Shown in pieces: positions 1-11,799 of a stretch of DNA of 64,000 nucleotides. Within the stretch, counting starts at the first letter, position 1. Every line of letters starts with the position of its first letter. The notes below the pieces were generated by a model. It saw nothing but the letters and a program-made list of their open reading frames with translations. It was not told the origin of the DNA and searched no databases. Location: positions 620,001 through 684,000 of the forward strand of contig JAUTXW010005211.1 of assembly GCA_030620095.1 (NCBI GenBank), written 5' to 3'. The translations under genes were made by a program, and so were the position numbers. Source of the stretch: Kuschelorhynchus macadamiae. Taxonomy: Eukaryota; Arthropoda; Insecta; Coleoptera; Curculionidae.

Positions 1-842
1 AGTTTAGACGGATTTTGTATTAGATCCGGCCGGAACCGATTTTCAAAAATAGTAATTGTTAAAAGTCAACAGTAAGAAAGTATTTTTGTTTATTTTATCG
101 GGACAGTAACATGAAACCAAAACAAAGCTCTATGACAAAAGACAAAATATAACACTATAAAATAATATATACTTTGTACGTAATCATTTAACATTATACA
201 TATAAATTTTATTAGTATTTGTAATTTATAATCGGCAGATTATGGTGAAAAAAAATTAGTTTTTCAACAATTTTGACAATTTTATTGAATCTAGAGGGCT
301 ACAGCTAAAAGTATCTAAGCAATACCATATGGTATATATACACAATATACACATTGTCGCTTTTTCGGCGATGGCCCCTCGCGTGCTAAAAAATTCGATA
401 GTGGTACATCGTCTTCGTCGGTTGATTCTGCGTCGCCGTCTTCCAGAATAATTTCTGTACTGTTAATGTCAGTATTGTATAGCTTACGGAATTCTGTCAT
501 AACATGGGTTTTATTATGTTCTTCAAAAACCAATTGAAGTTACAATAAAAATCGATAATAAAAAATCATGGAAGACAAATAATGACATGACAAAGTCTGT
601 TAAATAATAAATAACGACATAAGGCATTATTATAACAAATAACGCTATAGAGCTTTATTATAGAAACATAATGCCCTAAGGCACTAAGAGTTATAATTTG
701 GTTTATTATTAATAAAAGTATAATTACTCGGACATTTTACGTTGAAGGCATCAAGGGTTTTATAAGGGATATCGCTTTCGGTCGACGTATATCTTTGTCG
801 ACCTCGAGCGTTGTAGGCTTAAAAAACCCTTGAAACCTTAAT
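1..842. other. Left-edge noncoding stretch with a short acidic ORF
   Basis: This stretch is AT-rich. On the - strand an ORF can start at ATG 498-500 and runs to about 315, giving a ~61-residue acidic peptide (MTEFRKLYNTDINSTEIILE, then Asp/Glu-rich, then LAREGPSPKKR). The upstream frame is closed by TAA and has no acceptor AG, so any gene would have to start here. The composition resembles an N-terminal linker of a gene or transposase, but I do not recognise the family. I see no exon of the neighbouring zinc-finger gene here. Confidence 0.25.
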
Positions 843-1260
843 AACTATAAGTAGTTTAGAAGTTACGGGACTGTTTTTTTTTTCAGATGTCAAAGTATTT
901 TTTTTCTAAATTACGCTTCTAAAATATACATTGAACTCTGAAAACCGTAATTAAAAATTTTAAGTAGTTGAAAAGTTACAGGGAAAAGATACTTCTCAAA
1001 CTTTGATCTTGCCAATTTTCACTAGGCTTCATGAGACCATCAGAAACTTAACATTTTCTAAAAATTTCGATTTTTTTGACAGTTATCATTATCCTAAAAT
1101 AAATTCTTTTTTCATTAATAGCCGGAAACTAAAAATGATACGAAGATCCGTTTGTTACCGTTATAACAAGAAATAAACTTCCCATCATTTACTGTCACTA
1201 GTGGGGCTAAATGAAAAACGAGTTTAATTTCCAAATCGGATCTACGCGGATAAAAATTCA
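843..1260. repeat. Dispersed repeat copy (family R)
   Basis: The stretch carries 'aagtagtttagaagttacgg', 'gaactctgaaaaccgta' and 'cttctcaaactttgatct'. The same phrases recur in the tandem block at 2636-3390 and again at 61021-61330. No ORF is present. The copy lies just upstream of the first visible zinc-finger exon. Confidence 0.5.
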
Positions 1261-1465
1261 ATAAATATTTTTAACTTAAAAAAGATGATAACTTATAGGA
1301 CTTAAATGACTTTTTTGCGATCTGCATACCTTTTATTTGTAGCCTTGTGATTAATACCAAATAATATTCTGTTTTTGATTAGGTAGTTTAAAAGGCTTAA
1401 TTATTAACATCCGTAAATGTTCTAATGGGTTAAATTAAAAATATAATTATTTTCCTTTTATTCAG

Positions 1466-1722
1466 AAAAAAACAAGAATAATACCTTGCCACCCAGTGAT
1501 AGTCTAAGGAAGCTGATAAACAAGAAAATTAAAATAGGTCAAACAGATAAAGGAAAAATGTTAGTTGGAAAAATAGTTAACGTGATGAAAAAAAGTAATG
1601 TAAATGTTAACAAAAAGAAGGTTGATAATATTAGTCTAGGGAAATACTGTGAAAATAGCAAAAAGAACGTTTCAGAGACAATCCAGAAATCAGAAATTGT
1701 GTCCAATAATTTAGTAAAAGAG
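1466..1722 (+). CDS. C2H2 zinc-finger gene, internal exon A
   Basis: This internal exon is bounded by acceptor ttttattcag (AG 1464-1465) and donor gtaaga at 1723. It enters with two bases completing a split codon and leaves in phase 0. The encoded ~85 residues are Lys/Asn/Ser-rich (LPPSDSLRKLINKKIKIGQT at the start, ...NNLVKE at the end) and have no recognisable domain, as is common in the linker N-terminal to insect zinc-finger arrays. The assignment to the zinc-finger gene rests on phase agreement with the exon at 7555 and on similar composition, not on a domain. The upstream exon carrying the start codon is not visible. Confidence 0.6.
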
Positions 1723-2334
1723 GTAAGATGTGGTTTTAAAATGGTTTTGATTTGCTATATTTGTATTTTTTATATATCGAGAGATTTATAACAGAGGGGG
1801 GTATGATTTAAAATCTATTGAAGATACGCCCCTCAATGTAATAAAGTAATGAAGCTGACATTCGTATTTCACTATATTTTTATTTTAATACAGCAACTAC
1901 TACCTAATTTTTAACAGAATATCTGCAGGCGGTACGGGGTTATTTTAAATCTTTGCATCTCCACCTACAGGGGTTAATATGAGATATGAGTGAAATTAAA
2001 ATATAAGTTGCATAATTTTTCCCGAATTATCTTCTTGACTTTCGAAACCTAAAACCTGCATGCATTGCAAAGCTGAAAAACAATAGCAAGTTTTCTTCTT
2101 TTAAATGGAACACCTTATGTATTTTCTTCTAGGATGGAAGATCTCTTTCCACGATTTCAAAAATATATAATAGGTTAACATTTGATTCAGTAATTTCTAA
2201 ATGTTTTAAATTGAAATGCTATTGATCGAATAGGTCAAACATTTAGCATAGCTCTATGTGACATGTGTTAATTTACTTTAAATTTGAACATTTAAGCTTC
2301 ACATTGTTCGCCTTTTTTATTCAAATAAAAACAG
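1723..2334. other. Intronic stretch, nothing recognised
   Basis: This AT-rich sequence follows the donor at 1723. I see no ORF of note and no transposon hallmark. Confidence 0.4.
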
Positions 2335-2452
2335 GATAGCAGCAGTTCGACAGCAATATGGTCAAATATATTCTGGACGACGGGTACTTTCAACCGACAC
2401 AATTAAACGGATCAATCATATCGTTAAAGCTGAAACAGAAATGAATATTTAA
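2335..2452 (+). CDS. Possible terminal exon of an unrecognised transcript
   Basis: A good acceptor (tcaaataaaaacag) precedes an open frame of 38 codons (IAAVRQQYGQIYSGRRVLST..., ending KAETEMNI) closed by TAA at 2450-2452. An AATAAA lies at 2481-2486. The frame enters with one base and so needs an upstream donor of phase 2. The donor at 1722 is phase 0 and does not fit. The peptide reads like a folded-protein C-terminus rather than random translation, but I cannot name it. It could be the last exon of a gene left of the window, an alternative end, or a retrocopy scrap. Confidence 0.35.
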
Positions 2453-2635
2453 TCTTAGATCTGAACCTTAAGAGCAGGAAAATAAATTATTTTCGAATTT
2501 ATTAAGTGTTTTTACGAAGGAACACTCAAATAAGAAGATTAATTAAGAACAGCTAATTATAGCTAGTATTACCATAATTATGCCTTTTCAGAAACTTCTC
2601 CGTTTCTGTAAAAAGCTTAAATCGTCTAAGCGCCA

Positions 2636-3390
2636 GATGTTAAAATAACACTCGTTTTTGACTTTTTTTTTGTAAGAATGAGGAAAAAATACTTCCCAAA
2701 GTTTGATCTCACCCATTCTTAACATCATTCGGAATACCGTAAAAATAAATGTTTTCTGAGAATTTCAAATAAATTTTATTTTTTTTACAGTTACCATGTT
2801 TCAAACGACACTATTCGAAAAACACCAGGTTTCAATATTATTGGACGATTAAAACTAATTCAAACATATTTTTTATATTTTACGATAGGCCCAAGTGTGT
2901 TGTAAAAACATACCAAATTTCAAAAGTTTTTTACAGCTGTCAAAAAAAATATATTTTTTTGATAAGTTACGCCACAAAATGTTAGAAATGTAAAAACCGT
3001 ATTTAAAAAATTAAGCAGTTCAGAAGTTACGGGGTAAAACAATTTTATTAACCACTGTAAAAATATTTTTTTAATAAGTTACTCCACTAAAAGTGAAATG
3101 GAACTGTGAAAACCGTATTTAGAAATTTTAAGTAGTTTGGAAATTACCCCACTTTTTTTTGACAGCTGTCAAAAAATGTTTTTCATAAATTACGACAATA
3201 AAAGTTACAAGGAACTATGAAAATTATATGTAATAATTTTTGAGTACTTTAGATGTTACGGGAAAAATTAACACAATATTTTTTTATTAATGAGGCTTCT
3301 AAAATTTACATTGAACTGTGAAAACCGTATTTAAAAATTTTAAGCACTTTATTACTCATATGAAAAACAATTTTTTTGGCTTCTGTCATT
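2636..3390. repeat. Tandem array of ~110-bp AT-rich repeat (family R)
   Basis: The phrase 'attttaagtagtttggaaattac' recurs near 3013, 3130, 3233 and 3338. Each copy is associated with 'gacagctgtcaaaaaa', '(t/c)ataaattac(g/t)(a/c)cac' and 'gaactgtgaaaaccgta'. Spacing is roughly 105-115 bp, giving about four to five diverged units. The flank at 2680-2830 matches 970-1130. No coding potential is seen. Confidence 0.6.
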
Positions 3391-5890
3391 TTTTTTTATA
3401 TAAACTACTCTAAAATATCCTCTTACCGAATAACCCGAATCCTTCAAAAATTCGCTATAGCAAAAACAGTAAAAAATTCACAGCCGCGAAAATAGAATTC
3501 AGCCCATTTATTACCAAAATGTTTCCCTATGAAAAAAAAATTACAGCTCTTAAATCAGAATTTCTCCAAAAAAAAAATTATATGTAACTACTGTCCTGTA
3601 TAACATATGATTTACTTGTATACTGAAAACCTGCCAAAGTGTCAAAAAAGCATCAAATTGTGAAACTTGTTAAGAGAAATTACATTAGAAGGAATTCTAG
3701 AAGATTAGATTTATTTTAATTATATCCTATCTATTACCAAAAACCCCAATTCGATACTTATAATTCTACAAAAGTTTTAGCAGGCAAATTGAAAAATTGA
3801 AAATTCACAGCTGCGGAAACAAAAATGCTTTATACCCAGATATTTTATTTGGAAAAAGAATCACAGCTCTTGAAACAGAATTTCTAAAAAAAGAAATGTA
3901 CTATATATACCTACTACCCCTGTATAACATATTATAGGCTTTACGGCTTATACGAACGGTACAATGGTTACACTCTATGTTAAACATATACTACCATAAA
4001 GGCACACAACATTTGGAAAATCTGAGCCCGTATAATAAAAACCTGCCAAAGTGTCAAAAAATCCCGGCCTATATACTGAAAAATGCATCTGTGCTGTATC
4101 CAATTACACGCAAGCTTTTCGCTGCTCCAACTCATCCAAAAAGGGTAACTGAGCAGCATTATTCATAAATCATCAATGACAGCAAATTTTCTTAAAGATA
4201 TTTTACAATTTGCACTCCAATTTATGGCAATTTATATCTTCCTAAAAATATCTAAATTTGACCATTCCATTCTCAAAAATATCCAAACATCGTTTTTGAG
4301 GCCCTATAATTAAATAAAATGTACCTAATACTCATTAGTTTTGACAGCGGCTATAACCACGCCGTATTTGATTGAAATTCAAGGCAACTTGATGTTATGC
4401 ACTTGTGTTTGCCCCGGGCAAAAAAAAATGAGTGCAAATATATGCAGACTTTTTTAAAGCCAGACTGAAAGCTAAAGTACCCTTTAGAATTACGTTTAAT
4501 ATTAAAATATATTCTTTAAGTGTTTATCCGATAGGGTCAGATTTTTGGCAGGACCTTGAGGAATCAATATACGTTGAAAACGTGTAATGCGTTGCAAGCA
4601 AGTAATTTTTCTTCTAAATCATTTAGATGCAACTTGAAACGCAGTTTTGCCTTTTGCCTCCTCCTTAATTTTTTCTTATGGCAATTTTCAATAAAACTAA
4701 TTTTTAGGGTGCTATAGCAAAAATATCAGAAAAATAATTTAAGAAAATGGTTTTCTTTAAAAGAACTTTTTGAAACTACAAGAATTTTTTCTGTCATCTA
4801 TGCTCTTTCAGAGTCTTTTTTGTTTTTGTCGAATACTTGAACCGGTTGGCCACCATAGAGCGTTCATCGGTTTCTTGTTTTTGACCAAAACAGTGTACTG
4901 TAAAAAAGTAACAAATTTCTAAAGTTTCCCTGAAAGCGTTTCCGAGGCATAGCTACCGAAAGGTAAGATGTATCAAAATTACGCTATGGAAGACATTTTG
5001 AAGTATGGCACCCGCAATACAACATTCTTCGATTGTTACATAGACTGGTTAAATACACCTTTTCTGGCTTATAAAAATACCGAGTCACTTTGGAGCTATC
5101 TTGGTCCAACAACAAAAGAAGCCTGTATGCTTGTAATTAATATTATTTTTTTGACGATTTAATATAATATCTTTATAGAAATAAATATGGAGATAAATAC
5201 TTGTGTTAGAAAGAGGCCCTTAGCTTGCCCTCAGTATAAGATATATTAATTACATGACTACTATTGGCAATATAACAACAAAGAAATATCGTGTTTGTTA
5301 ATTTTAAATCATACTTGTATGTCAAAACATAAAAATTACCCTGAGTACTACCAAAAATGTGCTTGTACTTGTTAAAAACAGAATTTAGTTAATGGAGGAG
5401 CCCCTAAAACCCTGGCTGTATAGTCAAGATTCGACACCGAACTGTTTTTTAAATGAGGCAACTTAACGTGTTCAGACAGGGTGACATCCCTCTCTCCATT
5501 TTTCGTACCTTTTGTCGCGGATAATTATTTTCTATGCAACGGAAAGTATGACTTGCTTTCTTGACATGTTGGGTATATTGGCGTTATGAATATAAAACAG
5601 ATGTAAAATAAAATAGGGGGAAAGGATAAACTGCTTGATATTTTCGATGAAGCAAAGATGTTTTAAAAAAAGGACAGAAGAAAGAGTAATAGCAGTCCTT
5701 TTTTTATTTGAATAAAAAAGACGCACTATTTGAATTTTCTTTTTTCAAATAACACATATCTGCTTTGCTGAACTAAATATGACATATTATATATTTTTAA
5801 AATCAGGGGTAATAGATATTTGGTTCTGGCGGAAAATATATTTAGGGTGTTCCATTTTAAAAGGAAACCCATTTTGCAATTTGCTTAGTT
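3391..5890. other. Intronic stretch with a diverged direct duplication and two short ORFs
   Basis: The block 3475-3610 (acagccgcgaaaatag..., acagctcttaaatcagaatt, ctgtataacatatga) is repeated in diverged form at 3799-3935, about 325 bp away. 'aacctgccaaagtgtcaaaaa' occurs at about 3630 and 4040. Two short + strand ORFs (3977-4168 and 4968-5162, 63 and 64 codons) look peptide-like but match nothing I recognise. The rest appears to be ordinary AT-rich intron. Confidence 0.4.
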
Positions 5891-5899
5891 ATTTTGCCA

Positions 5900-6880
5900 A
5901 AGTGAGCTTTCGAAGCTATTGAGAGACAAAAATTATTGTGTAAATTGCATCAATATTTTATAAAAACTGATTACTTGGTTTAAAATTTATTTGGAAAATA
6001 GAACACAACAAACTAATCTATTGTTATTCCTCAGGGAAGTATTTTAGGGCCATTTTTATTTGTTTTATACATTAATGATATTCAAAAAATTTTATATCAA
6101 TGCAAAATACAATTATTTGCAGACGATACACTAATCCATATAAAGGGAAACAGACGATCTAATGTTGTAGATAAACTAAATTTTGAATTAAACCTTTTAT
6201 CAAACTGGTTAAAGTAAACAAATTAAACGTTTCAACTCAAAATGTATGGTTCTGGAAATATCTAATATTTCAAGAGATATTTGCATAAAAAGAATTTTAA
6301 AATTTAAAGATTTTAAGCTCTTTCCAATATTAAGGTATTCAGATTGATTATTATTTAATATTATTTAAGTTTTTATTCTAAAACATTATTTATAATAGTA
6401 TAATACTTCCAAATTTTTTATGTTGTTCAGCTCTTTTGTTTAATGCTAATGAAAGAGCAATAAATAGATTACAAATATTATAAAAACGAGGATTATTATG
6501 ATATGGCTAGATACACAAAAATATATTTTATGGCAAAAAAATGAAGCTGTCTTAATGTTAAACATTTTATTTATTTCCTATTTATTTTTAAAATACAAAA
6601 CAAAATAACTGCATATTTGTTGCAATTCACTGTACTAAATTGTCAAAATCATGATAGCAATACTAGAAACAATCAAGTTTGTTGTGTAAACAAAATATCA
6701 ATAACAAACATTTATATATTCATGATATTCTATAAACGTTTAATAGAATATAATAAACTAGGGTTATCAATAAGAAATCAGACATCTTAAAAAAACATTT
6801 ATGAGTGAGTCTCAAATTGATGATGTAATTTAAAAACTAAACTTAATAGATATTTTTATATAAAAATGTATTTATTGGTA
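5900..6880 (+). pseudogene. LINE reverse-transcriptase relict (+ strand)
   Basis: Translation in shifting frames shows LENRTQQT, then VIPQGSILGPFLFVLYINDI at about 6022-6080 and LFADDT at about 6113-6130. The tail is of the LLSNWLK...LQILQKRGLLWY type. These are the fingers/palm and thumb of a non-LTR retrotransposon reverse transcriptase (motifs B/C including F-A-D-D). Frameshifts and stops interrupt the frame, and no endonuclease is retained. It is a 5'-truncated dead copy within the first visible zinc-finger intron. Confidence 0.75.
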
Positions 6881-7241
6881 AATTTTATACTGGGTTACCA
6901 CGTCCCAAATCAGTAGGGACGCTATTTGTCAAATTTTAACCTAAGTTTGACGATAACCGGAAGTCGGCCATCTGTACATTTTTGAATGTCAGTGTTTAGA
7001 TTTTTGAAATTGGATAAAAAATGTTGGAGGTATAGGCATTTTTTTATATTTTGCTTAGTTGTCCAAGGCATAAAATTTAATGTAATTTTAGGTTCCTAAA
7101 AGGAAAATTGCATTTCAAACAAAAACTGCCTAAATTTTCTGGTTTCTTTTTTCTTCCGTTAACTTATTTTTGGCATTTTGAACATAGTTGATACATATTT
7201 AGCGATCTTATGTTGCTTGAGTGGTCACTGTCACAGGTATG

Positions 7242-7437
<196 letters not shown>

Positions 7438-7554
7438 CATTTAAGTTAAAACTTAGTCTCGTTTAGTTTTCTTGAGGCAAAGGCTTGTTTCAATAATCTT
7501 TCAATTCAGCAACTGGATTTCGTTATGGTACTTATTATATGTTATATTTTGTAG

Positions 7555-7693
7555 ATTATAAATTTGGTTGATGATGAGACAACGCCATCTGAAGAAGTGA
7601 GTAAAAAAGCGTTGTCAGAAGAAGGCTACAGAATGCAGACAAACAATTCGTATAAACCATCAAATTTAATTAAAACATCTTCAAGTGAAAACA
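7555..7693 (+). CDS. C2H2 zinc-finger gene, exon B
   Basis: Acceptor tattttgtag (AG 7553-7554) and donor gtaagc at 7694 bound this exon. It enters in phase 0, matching the exit phase at 1722, and leaves with one base of a split codon. It encodes about 46 residues (IINLVDDETTPSEEVSKKAL... ending KTSSSEN). The sequence is polar, likely disordered, and without a domain. The split codon is completed by the exon at 9670, which supports membership of one transcript. Confidence 0.7.
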
Positions 7694-8094
7694 GTAAGCA
7701 TTGTAGTATAATAAAAGAACTTTAATAATGTGTTTGGCATTTTGGTAACTAGTGTGTACTATTACCATATACGTTACTTTAAAATTGAGGTTTAAATGAA
7801 TTTCCCTAATAATTAGGCAAATTGTCTGTTGGGAATAAATGAATACGTGAAGTGGTAAATTAATAAATTATAAAAAAAAACGACTTAAATCTGAATAAGG
7901 AAGGTAAATATGTGAAACACATTTATTTCTTTTGTTTACCACTCAAAAATTATATACCAGTTGACCACGGACTAATGTATGCCCACTTTTTTTCCTCTTT
8001 CTTAAAAATATCAATACGAAATTTTGTGATCTTGTATGGGATACTATTTGTCAACTTTTAACCCAACTTTGACAGTAACTATGAGCATACAACG

Positions 8095-9345
8095 AGGACC
8101 TAAGTACTAGGGATAGTGGTTGCTTTAAGTGAAGACAGGGAAAATGTATTAATAAGGGATTTAAAGATTAGGAGAACAGAGAAAGCCACTTGCTGGTAAC
8201 ACATTCCATAACCAGGACATTCTGGGAATAAAGGATTGAATAAACTAGGAGGTCCTTGGTCTTTGAAATTGGAAGGTGGAGGGATACATGTGGGTCCTGG
8301 CAGGAATGACTGGGGAGGGCATAATGGATGATAATTCTAAACAGAATATGTGCTAGTATCTGTAAAACAGAAACAGATCGCGTACAATTCGACGATGTTC
8401 TAGTAACGTAAGCTTCTTTGTGATGTTTGGATCATCAATCAGGCGAATAGCTCTTCTTTAGACAGAATCAAGGATATTAAGGATTGAAGGAGAGACTGCT
8501 CTCCATATGTTTGGGCAGTACTCAAAGCTGGGTCTGGTTTGCAAAGTGTAAAGGGTATACAAATTGGCAGAAAAAAGTATTTTCGAGATCGATTTTAATG
8601 AGGTCCTCAAATAGGGATAGCCATTGCTTACGCCTATCATCAAATTCAATCTTGGAAACAGGTTTTGAAAAATGTATGTGGGAGTGGAGTGTACTAGTGT
8701 TAGCATAGCTGTGAATAGGATTGCTCGTACAAGAAAGCAGGTCATTGATGTGCAGGAGGAATAGGGTAGGTGTCAACACTGATCCCTTTGGAACGCGTGC
8801 GTTGATTTGGTGAAAGTTAATGAATGGCCGTCTATTACAGAATTACTTATGTTAGAAAGAAAACTGGCAATCCAAGTAAATAGTTTTGAAGGAAGACCAT
8901 AAGGCAGGAATTTTGTTAAGAAGTGCGTTACGCCAGATCAAATGGTGTGGATATGTCGCGGGCAATAATTTGGGGTTCTTCGTGGAATTCGATGGACTTT
9001 TCCAGTTTTGGATTAAGAAGATAAAAAGATCTGCTGTGGAATTTTGGTGGAGGAAGACGTATTTCTCGTCATGGATAAATTTATACCTTTCAAGGTAATT
9101 AAAAAAAATATCATTACTGATATACTTCTCCATTTCCTTACTCATAATTGGGAGTAGAGATATGGGTCTGTAGTTAGAGGGAAGAGTTTTGGATCCCTTT
9201 TTGGGAACAGACTGTACACAAGCAGATTTCCACCTTTTAGAAAAAAGGCCCTTGTCATAGGTCTATGGCCGGAATATCATCAAGGCCAGAGGACTTTTTG
9301 GTGTTTTTTTTTTTGCTCGTAGGTTTTCCCTAGCAAATTCGCAGC
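8095..9345 (-). pseudogene. LINE reverse-transcriptase relict (- strand)
   Basis: Reading the - strand from 9345 downward gives STADLFIFLIQNWKSP followed by a degraded palm (NALLNKIPALWSSFKTIYL). Next comes LTPTLFLLHINDLLSCTSNP with a decayed catalytic box (YANTSTL), then the C-terminal PSFEYCPNIWRAVSPSILNI and RAIRLIDDPN. This order is typical of Jockey/R1-type LINEs. Several frames are used, so the copy is dead. It lies in the intron between 7693 and 9670. Confidence 0.75.
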
Positions 9346-9669
9346 TATTAGTTTTTTTACAGCTTTTTAAATTCATTATGTCTACATCTTGGCCAATTTT
9401 ACAGCTTATTTTCAAATAGTAACTTTAGTAAAAATTATTTTATTTTTTTTCTAGCACATCAGAAGGGTTATTACTGTACCCTATCTACTATATAGTATAG
9501 TATATTTCCTATTTTGTCTCAATTTGCAACTTTTTTGTATGTTGTGTGAATTATTTAGAGCCTGTCATAGATATAATTTTTTCCCATTTGTTTTATTATA
9601 TTTAAGGATATTATAATATCCTAGATTTTTAAGCTTTGTGTGCAAAAATTATCTGACTTTGTATTTCAG

Positions 9670-9971
9670 AAAACAACAGTAACGAAAACACTATTGGTTC
9701 AAAGGTATATAGAGCTAAAAATTCTTCAAAAAGAAAGATTGTAGAAATAATTAAAGAAAGAAAGTCCGGAGAAAACAAAATCCAAACTGAAGAAAACTCG
9801 AAAATTCTTAGTGTTAAAACCATTGAAAAACCGCTTGATAATTCAACAGTTATAGTTCATAACAAGGTAGTTTCTAAAGATTGTTTTGAGTTAATAACAA
9901 GAACTTTGACTGGGCTGATGAATATGGACAGTGTAGTTAAGAAGTTAAAGAATAGGACAATTATAATTAAG
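9670..9971 (+). CDS. C2H2 zinc-finger gene, exon C
   Basis: The acceptor is ttgtatttcag (AG 9668-9669) and the donor is gtaaag at 9972. The exon begins with two bases that complete the codon left open at 7693 and ends in phase 0. Its ~100 residues are Lys/Asn/Glu-rich (SKVYRAKNSSKRKIVEIIKE early, LTGLMNMDSVVKKLKNRTII late). The last ~35 residues are more hydrophobic and may form helices. No zinc ligands occur here. The following intron is 11.5 kb and carries the errantivirus-like element. Confidence 0.75.
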
Positions 9972-10189
9972 GTAAAGTAAATCAATGTAAATTAAAATTT
10001 TATGTTAAACTTCAAAATGATCTTGGCGGTCGATAGTACACTCTCTGTCATTACTTCTTCGCAATGTTTAATTTATTTTAGAGTGATCAGTAGTTTTCCT
10101 GAATAACACAGTCATCATATTCGAACACCAACAACGTTGATGTGACGAGTGTAGCTAGCGCCCGCCCGCTTCTTTACTATATTGGCGTC

Positions 10190-11043
10190 TCACACCTTCG
10201 AAGTACAGGAATTGGCTAATGGTTAGAACCACCTGGACCCATCTAAAAGAGATGGCCCGGACCGCATTCCCGCGATATTTTTGGGGTCATGTTCAGGATC
10301 TTGGTCATCACCTTGCGAAGCATTTTTCAATGTTCACTCGATAATGGATTTTTCCCCAAACGTGGAACGTCTCGAACCTCGTGCTTATCTTAAGACAGAT
10401 GACAAGAGCGACATCACCAACTATCGTGGTATCAGTACTTTCCGCCATTCCAAAGCTTTTCGAAGCATAATAACAGACAAAATTTTCCTGACATTCAAAA
10501 ATTATATAATTCCAGGACTGCATGGATTTTATAGAGGACGCTCAACAAGCACCAACCTTGTAGTTTCCCAAAACTTTCTATTATCATTGGTAGGGGAAGT
10601 TGTGTGTCATGCGCTCCTGTTGAACAAACTATCCGAAATTGGCATCACTGGAAGTTACCTAGAGTGGCTCAAATTATACCTCTCTAAGCTTCAACAATAT
10701 TACAGGTCTGCGGCTCTTCATCCTGAGAAATCATTGCGACCTCTGGGGTCCCTCAAGGGTCGCACATTTGACCTGTTATGTTTTTGATCTTTGTCAACGA
10801 CTCCTAAACGCAGACGACTTGAAGTTCTACAATATTGTGGGTGGTAGTGCCAGTTTACTGAAGTCTGATCTTGATCTTTTTGCTTCCTGGTGCACTAACC
10901 CTACTAAAGATCAGTGTATCCAAGTGCAAGGCAATTACCTTCTATAAATGTGGGAATCCCATAGTCTTCATTTATAAAGTATATGATGAACCTATTGTGT
11001 CTGTAAATATTATAAAGACCTGGGAATTATTTTTGATCAGAAG
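10190..11043 (+). pseudogene. LINE reverse-transcriptase relict (+ strand)
   Basis: The longest open piece (10281-10787) shows DDKSDITNYRGIS, KIFLTFKNYIIPGLHGFYRG and STSTNLVVSQNF, then LLNKLSEIGITGSYLEWLK and a degraded PQGS region. Later frames give LNADDLKFYNI and ASWCTNPTK, ending in LGIIFDQKL. These are fingers to thumb of a Jockey/CR1-like LINE. The catalytic motif is altered and frames shift, so it is non-functional. It abuts an oppositely oriented LINE at about 11044. Confidence 0.75.
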
Positions 11044-11245
11044 TTGACAACCTGTAAATTTCCTTTAATCTGTGAATCCAAAGATAGTTCAGAGATAACA
11101 TTTGTTTTTAATATGTTAAGAGTTAAAAAGTTGGAATCACACCATTCCTTAATTTTTAATAAATCGCTGCCCACAGCACGCTCCAACAGCTCAGCATCCT
11201 TTTTATACCAGAGAACAGTCGTATCGTCGGCAAACATCGTAAACA
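11044..11245 (-). pseudogene. LINE relict, 3' part beyond the LTR insertion
   Basis: On the - strand this part reads LFTMFADDTTVLWYKKDAEL, then EWCDSNFLTLN. It carries the F-A-D-D catalytic box and the start of the thumb of the same LINE whose upstream half lies at 19226-19950. The LTR element 11246-19225 separates the two halves immediately before the FADD box. Confidence 0.8.
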
Positions 11246-11767
11246 AATTACGTTGTGTTTCTATGCAAGGTTCGGTTCGTAGAAACTCCAACTTCAAAAT
11301 GATGTTTTCTATAAGCTTGCCAATGAAACACACTGCTCCCTCAGACAAAACTCTATTAGAAAAACAACGGTGAGACAGATATTGCAACTAACAATTAGCC
11401 TTACGCGGTGATGTCTTACAATATACTGAATATCCAGCGTACAATTCCTAGCTAATTTATATAATTCAAAATAGATAAAACAACCAAAAATGCTGTGTAT
11501 ATAACTGATGTGTTTCGGTATAAAAGATAATAAATGATATTACACTTAATAAACATAACTACATATGATAAGCTTCGGCATAAATAATAGTCATCAAAAT
11601 AACAAAAGATAAAATTCGGTATAAACCTTAATCAGTATTTTAATGTTAATTATCTTAAAGCGAACTTAAACAGATAAGGAGTGAGAAAATGTTCTATATG
11701 CAATAACCGTCTTTTATCTACACAGAGTGGATGATATTCCAGTGGCGTGGATAGGCAACATGTAACT
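11246..11767 (-). repeat. 3' LTR of the errantivirus-like element
   Basis: This LTR is 522 bp. It matches 18704-19225 with about seven substitutions and no visible indels. In element orientation it begins AGTTACATG and ends CGTAATT. Boundary uncertainty is about one base. Confidence 0.9.
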
Positions 11768-11778
11768 CCTCCCTCCTT
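11768..11778 (-). promoter_or_regulatory. Polypurine tract (plus-strand primer)
   Basis: In element orientation the sequence is AAGGAGGGAGG, directly abutting the AGTTA start of the 3' LTR. This fixes the LTR boundary independently of the LTR comparison. Confidence 0.85.
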
Positions 11779-11799
11779 AGGAAAAGACCTACGAGGCAA

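Noticed and set aside
5840..5890. agggtgttccattttaaaagg resembling a mariner tip
   Set aside because: No partner repeat or TA-bounded element could be found nearby.
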